The notes beneath the pieces were generated by a model. The model saw only the letters and a program-made list of their open reading frames with translations. It had not been told where the DNA came from and did no database searches. A DNA stretch of 64,000 bases from Polyangium jinanense (GTDB taxonomy: Bacteria > Myxococcota > Polyangia > Polyangiales > Polyangiaceae). The stretch spans positions 82,412-146,411 of the forward strand of contig NZ_JAGTJJ010000029.1 of the NCBI RefSeq assembly GCF_028435365.1. Direction: 5' to 3'. A program made the position numbers and the translations under genes. Numbering within the stretch: position 1 is the stretch's first letter; each line of letters begins with the position of its first letter. Shown here in pieces: positions 48,372 through 57,812 of the stretch.

Positions 48372-49730
48372 ATGATCCACCCGCGCAAGCCCGTCTGGAC
48401 CGAGGGGCTCTTCATGACCCCTCAGCATCTTCAGCAAGGGGACCAGTACCACGAGTCGCTGCTCCAAGCGCGCACCAACGCGCTCTTGAGTTATCCGTGG
48501 GGCGTGACGGGCGTGCAGTTCGACGAGCGCGCCCTCGCCGCGGGACAACTCAAGCTCGTCAAGTGTCACGGCTTCTTCCCCGATGGCACGCCGTTCTTCG
48601 TCGGTGATCGCGGCGAGGACGTGGTCGAGGCGCGGCCGCTCGAGGGCGTGTTCCCGGCGGCGCTCGAGGCGCTCGACGTCTTCGTGGCGATCCCGAACGT
48701 GCGCGAAACGCACCCGAACGTCGCGCTCGATCCGGCGAAGGCGAACCCGGCGATCCGGTTCGTCGCGGCAACCACCACGGTCCCGGACCTGACGACGGGC
48801 CGCAACGACACCTCGGTCGTTTGGGCTCGTTACAACCTCCGCATCCTCTTCGGCACCGAGCCGCGCGACGCGTACCAGACCGTGCGGATCGGGCAGCTCG
48901 TGCGGGATCGGACCGGCGCGATCGTCCTCAAGAAGAGCTTCATCCCGCCGATCCCGCACATCGGCAGCTCCGACCACATCATGTCGGGGATGCGGCGCAT
49001 TCTCTCGGCGATGGTGGGCAAGCAGAAGTCCCTCGCCGAGGGGCGCAGGCTGCGCACGGCGGCGTCGGTCGACTTCCAGTTCTCCGACACGGCGAAGTTC
49101 TGGATGCTCCACACGCTGAACGCGTTCATCCCCGCCGTCTCGCACATGGTCGATCATGGCAACGCGCACCCCGAGGATTGCTACGTCCTCATCGCGTCGC
49201 TGATCGGCGAGCTCTGCACCTTCGCGGCGGATGGCGATCCGACCTCGATCCCGAAGTTCAACTACCTCGATCTCGAGGGCGTGTTCGAGCCGCTCTTCGA
49301 TCGTGCGCTCACGCTCGTCGCCAGCGTGCTCGCGGAGAACTACACCGTCGTTCCGCTGGAGAAGCGCGAGGACGGCATGTACCTCGGCAAGTTCGAGGAT
49401 CCGAAGCTCCCGCGCACGCACGAGCTCTTCCTCGAGGCGAAGGGCGCCGACGAGGCGACGTTGCGCGAGCGTTTGCCGCGGCTCCTCAAGATGGGGTCGT
49501 GGACGCAGATCGGTTACATCCTGAACGCCGCCATGCCTGGCGTTCGTGTCGCGGTCGAGTACCGGCCCCCGGGCGCGATCCCGGTCAAGCCGGGCGTCAT
49601 CTACCTCCGCGTCGACCAGGCTGGCGATTACTGGAACGATATCCTCGGCTCTGGCACGATCGCGATCTACCAGCCGATCGACCCGCAGAAGGTCGATCTG
49701 CGGCTGATCGCGGTCCAGGGCGGCAAGTGA
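48372..49730 (+). CDS. tssK: T6SS baseplate adaptor TssK
   Basis: 452 residues, standard TssK size. N-terminal domain begins HPRKPVWTEGLFMTPQHLQQGDQYHESLLQ. The block RLPRLLKMGSWTQIGYILNAAMPGV and the C-terminal YLRVDQAGDYWNDILGSGTIAIY region bind TssL. It links the baseplate to the membrane complex. Spacing to tssJ is 38 bp and to tssL 35 bp, so it is in the same operon. Confidence 0.95.
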   Translation: MIHPRKPVWTEGLFMTPQHLQQGDQYHESLLQARTNALLSYPWGVTGVQFDERALAAGQLKLVKCHGFFPDGTPFFVGDRGEDVVEARPLEGVFPAALEALDVFVAIPNVRETHPNVALDPAKANPAIRFVAATTTVPDLTTGRNDTSVVWARYNLRILFGTEPRDAYQTVRIGQLVRDRTGAIVLKKSFIPPIPHIGSSDHIMSGMRRILSAMVGKQKSLAEGRRLRTAASVDFQFSDTAKFWMLHTLNAFIPAVSHMVDHGNAHPEDCYVLIASLIGELCTFAADGDPTSIPKFNYLDLEGVFEPLFDRALTLVASVLAENYTVVPLEKREDGMYLGKFEDPKLPRTHELFLEAKGADEATLRERLPRLLKMGSWTQIGYILNAAMPGVRVAVEYRPPGAIPVKPGVIYLRVDQAGDYWNDILGSGTIAIYQPIDPQKVDLRLIAVQGGK

Positions 49731-49765
49731 ATGAAGCGCGCGGCTTTTGAGATCATGGGGAGCGC

Positions 49766-50443
49766 ATGAGCCTGTCGCAGTCGATGTATTGGGTCTGCTC
49801 GGATGTCCTGTCGCTGATCTTGCAGCTCAGGAACTCTCGAGATCTGCCTGCGCCGGACATCCTTCAGCGCCGCGTCCTGCAACTCTTCGACACGATGATG
49901 CAGAACGGCCGCGAGGCTCGGATCCCCGAGCAGGACATGATCGACGCGAAGTTCGCGCTCGCCGCCTTCGCCGACGAGGTCATCTACCACTCGAGCTGGC
50001 CGGGCAAGACGCAGTGGCTCAGTAACCCCCTGCAGCTTCAGTTCTTCCAGCTCAACACGGCCGGCGACCAGTTCTTCGTGAACCTGGACAACCTGCACGG
50101 CCAGCGCAACCGCGCGCACGTCGCACAAATCTACTTCCTCTGTTTGGCCCTTGGCTTTCAGGGGAAATATCGTTTGCGACACCAGGAGGGGCTCCAGGCG
50201 GTGGTGGAGGGGCTCGGCAACTACGTCGCGCTGGCGGAGGGCGGGGGAGATCAGCTCGCGCCGAACGCGGAGCGCAAGGACGGCGGCGGTGGCGCTGTTC
50301 GTCGCGAGCTGCCGTATCTCTTCATCGCGATCGGGTTCCTCATCCTGGCGCTGATCGTGATCTTCATCCTTTGGCTCATCATCGGCTCGAACGCCGACTC
50401 GACTGCCGAAGCCATCAAGAAGCTTTTGGGCGGCGGCAAGTAA
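49766..50443 (+). CDS. tssL: T6SS inner-membrane protein TssL (DotU-like)
   Basis: 225 residues. A cytoplasmic DotU-type domain (residues 1-180; LSQSMYWVCSDVLSLILQLRNS, FALAAFADEVIYHSSWPGK) precedes a single C-terminal transmembrane helix (LPYLFIAIGFLILALIVIFILWLII). There is no OmpA-like peptidoglycan-binding extension. It contacts TssK and TssM. tssM starts 39 bp downstream. Confidence 0.94.
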   Translation: MSLSQSMYWVCSDVLSLILQLRNSRDLPAPDILQRRVLQLFDTMMQNGREARIPEQDMIDAKFALAAFADEVIYHSSWPGKTQWLSNPLQLQFFQLNTAGDQFFVNLDNLHGQRNRAHVAQIYFLCLALGFQGKYRLRHQEGLQAVVEGLGNYVALAEGGGDQLAPNAERKDGGGGAVRRELPYLFIAIGFLILALIVIFILWLIIGSNADSTAEAIKKLLGGGK

Positions 50444-50482
50444 GAGTCCCGGGAAGTTGATCCGGACCGACGGAGACGTTCC

Positions 50483-53400
50483 ATGTGGCTGTGGATCCTG
50501 AGCGCCTTGTTCCTCGCCCTGGTCTGGGGCGTGTGGTTCATCCTGAGACCCACAGGTCCTGGGCCGAGCGCCGAGGTGTTCCCGACGTGGATCCCGATCG
50601 CCATCACGGCCGTCGTGATCCTCGGGCTTTTGGGTCTCGTCGTGTATCGACGGATCCGCGCGGCGCGTGCAGCGCGCGCGCTGGAGAAAGCGATCGCGCA
50701 GCAGGCCCAGGAGCAAGCGCTCAACGCGAAACCTGAGCGGCGCGCCGAGATCCAGGAGCTGCATCGCCAGCTCCAGGAGGGCATCAACGCGCTCAAGTCC
50801 TCGAAGCTCGGGGGCGGCACGAACGCGCTGTATTCGCTGCCCTGGTACGTGATGGTCGGCCCGCCCGGCGCGGGTAAGACGACCGCGCTGCGCCACTCGG
50901 GCCTCGTGTTCCCGTACCTCGATCCGCAGGGCGGCGGCGTCCGCGGCGTCGGCGGCACGCGCAACTGCGACTGGTGGTTCACGAACGAGGCGATCCTCCT
51001 CGACACCGCCGGCCGTTACACGACCGAGGCCGACGACCACGACGAGTGGATGGCCTTCCTCGAGCAGCTCCTCAAGTATCGCCCCTCCAAGCCCGTGAAC
51101 GGCGTCGTCTGCGCCGTGAGCATCTCGGAGCTCGTCGACGCGACGGAGGAGCAGGTCGAGTCGATCGCGAAAAAGGTCCGCGCGCGCATCGACGAGATGC
51201 AGTCGACGCTGAAGATGGTCCTGCCCGTCTACGTGATGTTCACGAAGGTGGACCTCGTCTCCGGGTTCGTCGAGTTCTTCGGTGATCTCAAGAAGAGCGA
51301 GCGTGGCCAGGGCTTCGGCGCGACCGTCAAGCTCGACGCGAACAAGAGCGAGCCCGGCAAGATCTTCGACGCTGAGTTCGACACGCTCGTCGAGCGCATG
51401 CACGACCGCGCGCTCCGCCGCATGGTCACCGAGCGGAGTCGCGGGACGAAGGAGAAGGTCTTCCAGTTCCCGCTCGAGTTCGCGGCGATCAAGCAAAACC
51501 TCTCGCACTTCCTGAACGTCGCGTTCCAGCCCTCGAAGACGGCGGGTCTGGCGACGCCGATCATGCGCGGCTTCTACATGACGAGCGGCGTGCAAGAGGG
51601 CAAACCCCTCGATCGCGTCCTCGGCACGATGATGAGCGCGTTCGGCCTGCGCCCCGCGATCTCGGACGAGGCGTCGACGGCGGGCGCCACGGAGGCGAAG
51701 AGCTACTTCCTCCGCGACGTCTTCATGAACGTCATCTTCCCGGACCAGGACATCGCGGCGCGGACCGCGGCCGAGGTCCGGAGGCAGCGGATTCAGCGGT
51801 TCGCGGCGGCGTTCGCGGCGGCGGCGCTCGCGGTCGTCCTGCTCATCCCGTCGGTGATGTCGTTCGCGAACAACCGCGCGCTCGTCGCCGAGACCTCGCG
51901 GATCTCGGGCGAGGCGGCGGGCGTGAAGTGGACCGACGGCAGCTCGCCGCTCGACAAGGTCGACAAGCTCGACAACCTCCGCGCACACGCCCAGCTCCTC
52001 GATCAGTACCGCGAGGAGGGCGCGCCCGTGAGCTACCGCTGGGGTATGTATCAGGGCGATAAACTCTTCGAGCCGACGAAGGACCAGTACATCGCGTCCT
52101 TGCGCGAGGGCTTCGTCAAGCCTGTGCGTGCGCGCCTCGAAGAGCGCCTGAACGCGGCGACCGGCGGCAAGTACCTCGAGGAGTACAACGACCTCAAGAC
52201 GTATTTGCTGCTCGCCGACGAGCACAAGATCCACCTGCTCCCCGAGTCCGAGACGGCGTGGGAGACGGGCAAGCTCCTGCAGCTCTGGACCGACATCCTC
52301 CGCCCGACGACGGACATCCCCGAGGCGGACCTCAAGGCGAAGCTCGCGCCGCACGTGAAGTATTACGTCGACCTCCTCCGCCGCAACGCGATCCGGGGTG
52401 AGGAGCTCGACAAGCGCACCGTGGAGCGCACGCGCGACATCCTCGCCCGCGTCGGCCCCACGCAGCGGTACTACGATCGGTTCGTCACCGTGCTCGAGTA
52501 CGAGAAGTACGACGAGAACGGCCCGAACACGCGCGAGAACCTGAAGTATCCGCCGATCTCGCTCGACGAGCTCTTCTCGGATCGGCCCGAGGTGCTGAGC
52601 AAGGTCCGGAGCGCCCAGAAGGAGCGCACGAGCAAGTGGTTCGTCGTGCGTGGTCCGTACACGTCGAAGGGCCACGCGCAGGTCGTGGCGAGCCTCGAAG
52701 AGGGCATCAAGGTCCTCGATCGCGAGCGCTGGGTCGTGCCGCTGACGCAGGAGGAAGAGCGCCAGGGCGACAAGATCGCGCAGGCCCTCGCCCGCGTGCG
52801 CCAGGACTACGACGCGCAGTACATCCGCGAGTGGCTCGAGTTCTTCCGGGACATCTCTGTCGAGATCCCGCCGAACAACAAAGAGGCGATCGAGGAGTTC
52901 CGCGTCCTCTCCACGCCGGACTGGCCTTACCAGCGCCTGCTCCGCGCGCTCGAGGACAACACGCAGTTCGACCTGGTGGAGAACCAGGCCGAGCAGCAGG
53001 TCCTCGCGGACGGTGGCGTGCTCGATCAGGTCAAGGAGCGCGTGAAGCGCCGCATCGACTCGTCGTTCAGCACGCGCACCGGCACGAGCGGCCGCCTCTC
53101 GCAGCTCGTGAACCTCGGCGGCGGCGGCGGCGCGCCGGGCACGTACGATCCCATCCCGGACAAGTTCCGCTCGATGGTGCGCTTCGGCGTGCCCGAGCAG
53201 CCCCAGAAGACCGCGGAGGGCCAGCCCCCGCCGCCTCCGACGCCGGCCGAGCTCTCGAAGTACATCGGTCACCTCGAGCAGCTCGCGGCCGAGATGGGCG
53301 GCATCGAGGACGCTCCGCCCGGCGCCAGCACGCAGGCCGCGCGCGAAAAATTCGGCGAGGCCGTGCGCGAGACCGAGAAGCTCCTGCTCAAGATGGACGA

Positions 53401-54244
53401 GACGGGCCAGGAGCTCATGACGCCGCTGCTCATGAACCCGCTCCGCCAGGCCTACAAAGCCGTCATGCGCAGCGCCGGCGGGTCCGCGAGCGGGCTCTGG
53501 GAGGTCGTCGTCTGGCCGCCTTTCCGCGAGAACATCAAGGATCGGTATCCCTTTGATCTCGCGGCGTCGCGTGACGCTTCGTTCGAGGACGTGGTCGCCT
53601 TCTTGAAGCCGAAGGAGGGCATTCTCTGGGGCTTCTACGAGCAGCACCTCGACGACTTCCACATGCGCGTGGGCCACGACTTCATTCCGAAGGGCGGCCT
53701 CGAAGGTCGTCCGAAGCCGGCGAAGCCGTTCACGCCCTTCAACGCGATGCTTTATCCCTGCCTGCACAGGGCGCACGAGATCACCGAGGCCCTGTGGCCG
53801 AGCGGCGGCGGTGAAAAACCGCAGGTGACGTTCCACGTCAACTTGAAGACGGTGAGCCCGATCGTCAGCGAGGTGCTCTTCGAGATCGACGGCCAGAAGC
53901 GCCAGTATCGCAACGAGAAGGAGTTCTGGCACACGTTCAACTGGCCGGGCGAGAAGCAGACCGGCGCGCGCCTGCGTGTGCGTGGCGCGGGCGGGCTCGA
54001 CGAGGAGCTCGTGCGTGAGGGCCCCTGGGGCATCTTCCGCCTGTTCGAGGCGGGCACGACGACGGCCGAGAAGGACAAGGACAGCGTCTTCACGGTGACG
54101 TGGCAGATGACGGCGCCTCCCGTGACGGTGACGATGGAAGTGCGCCCCACCCGCGCCAATCATCCTTTCGTCAACAGCTTCTTCCGCGCGACCAACTGCC
54201 CGCCCAGCATTGGCGACAGCTTCGGCGGCAAGAAGGGCTCTTGA
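50483..54244 (+). CDS. tssM: T6SS inner-membrane protein TssM (IcmF-like)
   Basis: 1253 residues. Two N-terminal helices (MWLWILSALFLALVWGVWFI and TAVVILGLLGLVVY), a Walker A GPPGAGKTT near 131 in the GTPase-like cytoplasmic domain, and a third helix near 440-465 (AAAALAVVLLIPSVMSF) precede the large periplasmic part. The C-terminal region binds TssJ. Between ~835 and 900 is a Gly/Pro-rich linker. It forms the transenvelope channel with TssL and TssJ. Confidence 0.96.
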   Translation: MWLWILSALFLALVWGVWFILRPTGPGPSAEVFPTWIPIAITAVVILGLLGLVVYRRIRAARAARALEKAIAQQAQEQALNAKPERRAEIQELHRQLQEGINALKSSKLGGGTNALYSLPWYVMVGPPGAGKTTALRHSGLVFPYLDPQGGGVRGVGGTRNCDWWFTNEAILLDTAGRYTTEADDHDEWMAFLEQLLKYRPSKPVNGVVCAVSISELVDATEEQVESIAKKVRARIDEMQSTLKMVLPVYVMFTKVDLVSGFVEFFGDLKKSERGQGFGATVKLDANKSEPGKIFDAEFDTLVERMHDRALRRMVTERSRGTKEKVFQFPLEFAAIKQNLSHFLNVAFQPSKTAGLATPIMRGFYMTSGVQEGKPLDRVLGTMMSAFGLRPAISDEASTAGATEAKSYFLRDVFMNVIFPDQDIAARTAAEVRRQRIQRFAAAFAAAALAVVLLIPSVMSFANNRALVAETSRISGEAAGVKWTDGSSPLDKVDKLDNLRAHAQLLDQYREEGAPVSYRWGMYQGDKLFEPTKDQYIASLREGFVKPVRARLEERLNAATGGKYLEEYNDLKTYLLLADEHKIHLLPESETAWETGKLLQLWTDILRPTTDIPEADLKAKLAPHVKYYVDLLRRNAIRGEELDKRTVERTRDILARVGPTQRYYDRFVTVLEYEKYDENGPNTRENLKYPPISLDELFSDRPEVLSKVRSAQKERTSKWFVVRGPYTSKGHAQVVASLEEGIKVLDRERWVVPLTQEEERQGDKIAQALARVRQDYDAQYIREWLEFFRDISVEIPPNNKEAIEEFRVLSTPDWPYQRLLRALEDNTQFDLVENQAEQQVLADGGVLDQVKERVKRRIDSSFSTRTGTSGRLSQLVNLGGGGGAPGTYDPIPDKFRSMVRFGVPEQPQKTAEGQPPPPPTPAELSKYIGHLEQLAAEMGGIEDAPPGASTQAAREKFGEAVRETEKLLLKMDETGQELMTPLLMNPLRQAYKAVMRSAGGSASGLWEVVVWPPFRENIKDRYPFDLAASRDASFEDVVAFLKPKEGILWGFYEQHLDDFHMRVGHDFIPKGGLEGRPKPAKPFTPFNAMLYPCLHRAHEITEALWPSGGGEKPQVTFHVNLKTVSPIVSEVLFEIDGQKRQYRNEKEFWHTFNWPGEKQTGARLRVRGAGGLDEELVREGPWGIFRLFEAGTTTAEKDKDSVFTVTWQMTAPPVTVTMEVRPTRANHPFVNSFFRATNCPPSIGDSFGGKKGS

Positions 54245-54251
54245 GATGGTG

Positions 54252-54282
54252 TTCCACAGGCGCCGCGTAGCAGCCTGTGGAA
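54252..54282 (+). other. Hairpin between tssM and tagF
   Basis: TTCCACAGGC pairs with GCCTGTGGAA (10 bp) around 11 nt, just after the tssM stop. A second CCCCCT/AGAGGGGG hairpin follows near 54314-54335. Attenuation or mRNA processing inside the operon is possible. Confidence 0.4.
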
Positions 54283-54361
54283 TGCCCTCCCAGGGTTCGC
54301 CCACGGCAGCACGCCCCCTTGTAAAAAGAGGGGGTTCGTGTATTTGTGGGCCGGGCCGGTG

Positions 54362-55339
54362 ATGTTCTGGCGAAAGAAGAAGGGTCCCGCGAGCCCCCCG
54401 CAGATTGGCTGCTTCGGCAAGCTCCCTGCGACGGGTGATTTCATCCGCTTCAATGCCGGCGGAGACGAGCTCGCGGCGTTCGATCGCTGGCTCGGCGGGG
54501 GCCTCGATTTCGCGCGTCGCGCGCTCGGCCCCTCGTTCGACGGGGCGTACCAGCCTTCCGTCGGGCTCTTCATCTTCCACGGCGAAGGCAAAGACAACGA
54601 GCCTCCCACGCGCGGCATGGTCGGCGCCTGGGCCGCGAGCGGTGACAACGCGGGTCGTACGTACCCGATGGTTGTTTTTGCTTCGTACGATTACGGCCAG
54701 CTCGTGTCGGCTGGCGCGTCGCTCCCGATCGCGCTCTGGTCGCTGCTCGCCTCGTCGTACGAGATCGCCACGAGCGGACGAACCCTCCCGGTCGATGCGT
54801 TCGTCGATCGCGTTTCGCGCATCGTTCCTCCTTCGCTCGAAGACGCGGATGCCGCGGGCGCCGGATATCGCTCGTGGCTCACGACGCAGTCGATGAAGGC
54901 GCTCTGGGAGACGGGTTTCGGCACGGATGCGGGCCGCTTCTGGGTCTTGCAAAACGTGTTTGCGTCCGTCGAGCCGTTCATGGGTCAGGACAACCCGAAG
55001 ACGGGGCTCTGCATTCGCTTGCCGCTCGGCGCGGGCGACGCTTACGCGGCGGCCGTGTGGATGGACATGACGCTGCGTCTGGCGCGCTGGAAGAACACGC
55101 TGCTCAATGCCTTCTGGGTCCCGCAGCAGACGATGCTCCTGCACCTCGGTCCGCCGCACGTGGCCTCGTTCCGGGAGCTCATCGCGCCGACGGGATATGC
55201 GGATCACATCGTGGAGCTTTGCCGTCCTCCGACGGTCGACGAGCCCACCTCGCGCCGCGCCCTCGGCGTGCAGCTCGACGCCCTCGTGGCGCGCTCGGAG
55301 CTCACGATCTCGGGCTTCCTCGACGGCCTCTCGCAATAA
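54362..55339 (+). CDS. tagF: T6SS-associated protein TagF
   Basis: 325 residues from MFWRKKKGPASPPQIGCFGKLPATGDFIRFNAG, the TagF/ImpM opening. The rest (WLGGGLDFARRALG, GRTYPMVVFASY, ALWETGF) matches family order, with the C-terminal half beyond the usual ~200 residues. In Pseudomonas TagF represses T6SS post-translationally, partly through FHA; TagH is present here. It follows tssM by 117 bp including two hairpins. Confidence 0.87.
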   Translation: MFWRKKKGPASPPQIGCFGKLPATGDFIRFNAGGDELAAFDRWLGGGLDFARRALGPSFDGAYQPSVGLFIFHGEGKDNEPPTRGMVGAWAASGDNAGRTYPMVVFASYDYGQLVSAGASLPIALWSLLASSYEIATSGRTLPVDAFVDRVSRIVPPSLEDADAAGAGYRSWLTTQSMKALWETGFGTDAGRFWVLQNVFASVEPFMGQDNPKTGLCIRLPLGAGDAYAAAVWMDMTLRLARWKNTLLNAFWVPQQTMLLHLGPPHVASFRELIAPTGYADHIVELCRPPTVDEPTSRRALGVQLDALVARSELTISGFLDGLSQ

Positions 55340-55411
55340 GCGACCCAACCGGAACGGGCGCCTTTCGTTCGAGGCGCGCACACGTGGTGCGAACCTGCGC
55401 GACCCGTGGGT

Positions 55412-57121
55412 ATGATGCCGGCCATGGCGGCGAGTGACGCGGTAGAGGCTGCAAAGAACCGAGTGTCGGCGATCATCGAGCCGATCTCGGGGGGTGTTGG
55501 GCAGGACGTCTCGTACGACGAGCTCTTCGACGCGATCAAGGCCGAGGTCGACAAGGCGCAGTCCCTCGAGGGCGGCAAGATCGACTGGTCGAAGATCGCG
55601 ACGAACGCCGAGGAGCTGCTCACCGAGAAGTCGAAGGACTTTCGCCTCGCGGTGTATTACGCGGCGGCGAAAGCAAACACGGACGGGATCCAGGGCGCGG
55701 TCGATGGGCTCGTGGTCATCAACGAGCTGAACACCGCGTTCTGGGACAAGATGTATCCGCCGATCAAGCGCCCGCGGACGCGCGGCAACTTGATGAGCTG
55801 GTACGGCGATCAGGTCGCGGCCGCGATCGGGACCTTCAACCCGACCGCGAAAGACGCGGACATCGTCGGCGCGCTCGATCAACAGAGCCGCCTGCTCGAC
55901 GGGGAGCTCCGGGACAAACTCGGCGACGCGTATCCGGGCATGGGCTCTTTGCGCGAGTCGTCGCGGCGCATGCTCGCGAGTGTTCCGAAGGAAGCACCGC
56001 CGCCGCCCCCGCCGCCGCCGCCCCCACCGCCGCCGCCCCCGCCTCCGCCGCCGCCGCCTCCGCCTGTGGCCGCCCCGCGTGCCGCGCCGCCGCCTCCTCC
56101 TCCGCCTGCGTATTCCGCGCCGGTCGTGGAGACGCCGGCCGTCGAAGTCTCGGTTCCCGATGGCACGGCCATCACGGACGCGGACTCGGCGAACGTGGTG
56201 CTCGATCAGGTGAGCACGTTGCTCATGCGCGCGGGCGAGGCGCTACGAGCGGCCGATCCGTCGAACGCGTTCGCGTATCGCATCAGCCGCACCGGCCTCT
56301 GGCTCTTCATGCAGCAGGATCCGCCGGCCGAGGGTGGACAAACCTACCTGCCTTCGCCGCCGGATCACGTGCGCGGCGCGTTCGACGGCATGGCCGAGGC
56401 GAGCAACTGGGATGGGATCCTCGCGTCGGTCGACGAGGTTGTCTCGGAACATCGCCTCTGGCTCGATCCGCACCGGCACGTCTCGAACGCGCTCGAGCAG
56501 CTCGGGTATACGGACGCGAAGGTCACGCATTTGCGTGAGGTCGCGCTCCTCTTGCAGCGCGCGCCGACGCTCCCGGATCTCACGTTCAACGACGGCGTCC
56601 CGCTCGCCGACGATCTCACGAAGGCCTGGCTCGACGCCGAGGTTCGTCCGGTCCTCGGATCGGGCGGAGGCGGGGGCGGCGGCGGCGCGGCGGCGGGCGG
56701 CGCGCCGGGAGGCAAGGGCTTCCGCGCGCTCGACAAGGCGATCGGCGAGGCGCGAAACCTCATCGAGAATGGGGATCCGCTTGGGGCGATCCAGGCCGTG
56801 GCGAAGGTCGCGGGGACGGCGGTGACGCCGGTCGACAAGTTCCGCGGCAAGCTCGCGATCGCGCAGGTTTGCCTGCAGCTCGGGCAGCTCGCGATCGCGC
56901 GCGCGCAGCTCGATGGTCTCGAGCGCATGGCCAAGCAGCACAAACTCGACGAGTGGGATCCCGAGCTCTGCGCGGAGCTCTACGGGGCGCTTTACACGGC
57001 GCTTCGCGGGTTGAACCAGGGATACGAGGTGAGTGAGGAAGCGCGTAAGAGGGAGAACGACGCGTTCGAGCGCCTCTGCGAGCTGGATGCCGCGGCGGCC
57101 TTCCGCATCTCGGCCACCTGA
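55412..57121 (+). CDS. tssA: T6SS cap/initiation protein TssA with poly-Pro linker
   Basis: About 569 residues. Starts at 55412, 55415 or 55424 are all possible. The ImpA_N domain (residues ~15-180) reads PISGGVGQDVSYDELFDAIKAEVDKA and ends GSLRESSRRML. A nearly unbroken run of about two dozen Pro plus a second short run follows (residues ~195-235). The C-terminal half (VRGAFDGMAEASNWDGI to AIARAQLDGLERMAKQHKLDEWDPELCAELY) is the VasJ/TssA dodecamer domain. Polyproline stalls make EF-P dependence likely. Confidence 0.9.
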   Translation: MMPAMAASDAVEAAKNRVSAIIEPISGGVGQDVSYDELFDAIKAEVDKAQSLEGGKIDWSKIATNAEELLTEKSKDFRLAVYYAAAKANTDGIQGAVDGLVVINELNTAFWDKMYPPIKRPRTRGNLMSWYGDQVAAAIGTFNPTAKDADIVGALDQQSRLLDGELRDKLGDAYPGMGSLRESSRRMLASVPKEAPPPPPPPPPPPPPPPPPPPPPPPVAAPRAAPPPPPPPAYSAPVVETPAVEVSVPDGTAITDADSANVVLDQVSTLLMRAGEALRAADPSNAFAYRISRTGLWLFMQQDPPAEGGQTYLPSPPDHVRGAFDGMAEASNWDGILASVDEVVSEHRLWLDPHRHVSNALEQLGYTDAKVTHLREVALLLQRAPTLPDLTFNDGVPLADDLTKAWLDAEVRPVLGSGGGGGGGGAAAGGAPGGKGFRALDKAIGEARNLIENGDPLGAIQAVAKVAGTAVTPVDKFRGKLAIAQVCLQLGQLAIARAQLDGLERMAKQHKLDEWDPELCAELYGALYTALRGLNQGYEVSEEARKRENDAFERLCELDAAAAFRISAT

Positions 57122-57317
57122 GCGCCCGCGTAGTGAAGAAGAGCGAACTCGTTCGGAAAGATAAGGATGGACGAAGTCGGGGTAGTTTGCGGTATTCTTC
57201 GAGCGCCTGTCGAGGTGGGCCCCGACCTGACGGCAATCACGTTTTCAACGTAGGGCGGCTCGGAAAGGCCGCTCGGAGCATGTAGCTCCCAAGCGTAGGG
57301 GAAAGGAGCCTTCCGCG
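57122..57317 (+). promoter_or_regulatory. Structured leader and possible promoter before tssB
   Basis: A TATTCT at 57193-57198 with a weak upstream box could start transcription, giving a leader of ~115 nt. It contains several short hairpins, such as GGAGC/GCTCC near 57275-57290 and GCGGC/GCCGC at 57254-57271. AAAGGAG precedes the ATG at 57318. The role is inferred only. Confidence 0.3.
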
Positions 57318-57809
57318 ATGAAAGAAAGTTCAGTCGCGCCGAAAGAACGCGTGAACATCACGTACAAGCCAGCGACGGGGAACGCGAAGGAAGAGGTCGA
57401 GCTCCCGCTGAAGCTCCTCATGCTTGGCGACTACACCATGCGCCCCGATCCGACGCCGCTCGAAGATCGGAAGCCCATCAACGTCGACAAGGACAACTTC
57501 CAGAAGGTGATGGCGGAGCAGAAGCTGTCGCTCAACCTGGCGGTCAAGGATCGGCTGTCGGAGAACGAGGACAACGAGCTCAACGTCAACCTCAAGTTCC
57601 GCCGTTTGTCCGATATGGAGCCTGCGGCGATCGCCAACCAGGTGCCCGAGCTGAAGAAGCTGCTCGAGCTCCGCGCCGCGCTCACCGCGCTGAAGGGCCC
57701 GCTCGGGAACGAGAAGGCGTTCCGCAACAAGATTCAGACGATCTTGAACGATCCGGCCCAGCGCAACCGGCTCATCAACGAGCTCGGTCTCAAGCAGGGG
57801 GAGGAGTAA
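57318..57809 (+). CDS. tssB: T6SS small sheath protein TssB
   Basis: 163 residues. VNITYKPATGNAKEEVELPLKLLMLGDYTMRPDPTPLEDRKPINVDKDNF is the standard VipA opening. The tail of helices (VPELKKLLELRAALTALKGPLGNEKAFRNKIQ) interlocks with TssC. Three bases separate its stop from the tssC start. With TssC it forms the contractile sheath that TssH disassembles. Confidence 0.96.
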   Translation: MKESSVAPKERVNITYKPATGNAKEEVELPLKLLMLGDYTMRPDPTPLEDRKPINVDKDNFQKVMAEQKLSLNLAVKDRLSENEDNELNVNLKFRRLSDMEPAAIANQVPELKKLLELRAALTALKGPLGNEKAFRNKIQTILNDPAQRNRLINELGLKQGEE

Positions 57810-57812
57810 CCG

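Noticed and set aside
49667..55882. A 2071-codon minus-strand ORF opposite tssL, tssM and tagF
   Set aside because: It is a shadow of high-GC third positions; the plus strand encodes clear T6SS proteins throughout.
57165..57200. Sigma-54 promoter before tssB
   Set aside because: The GG-N10-GC spacing is not met (the nearest pair is 8 nt apart).
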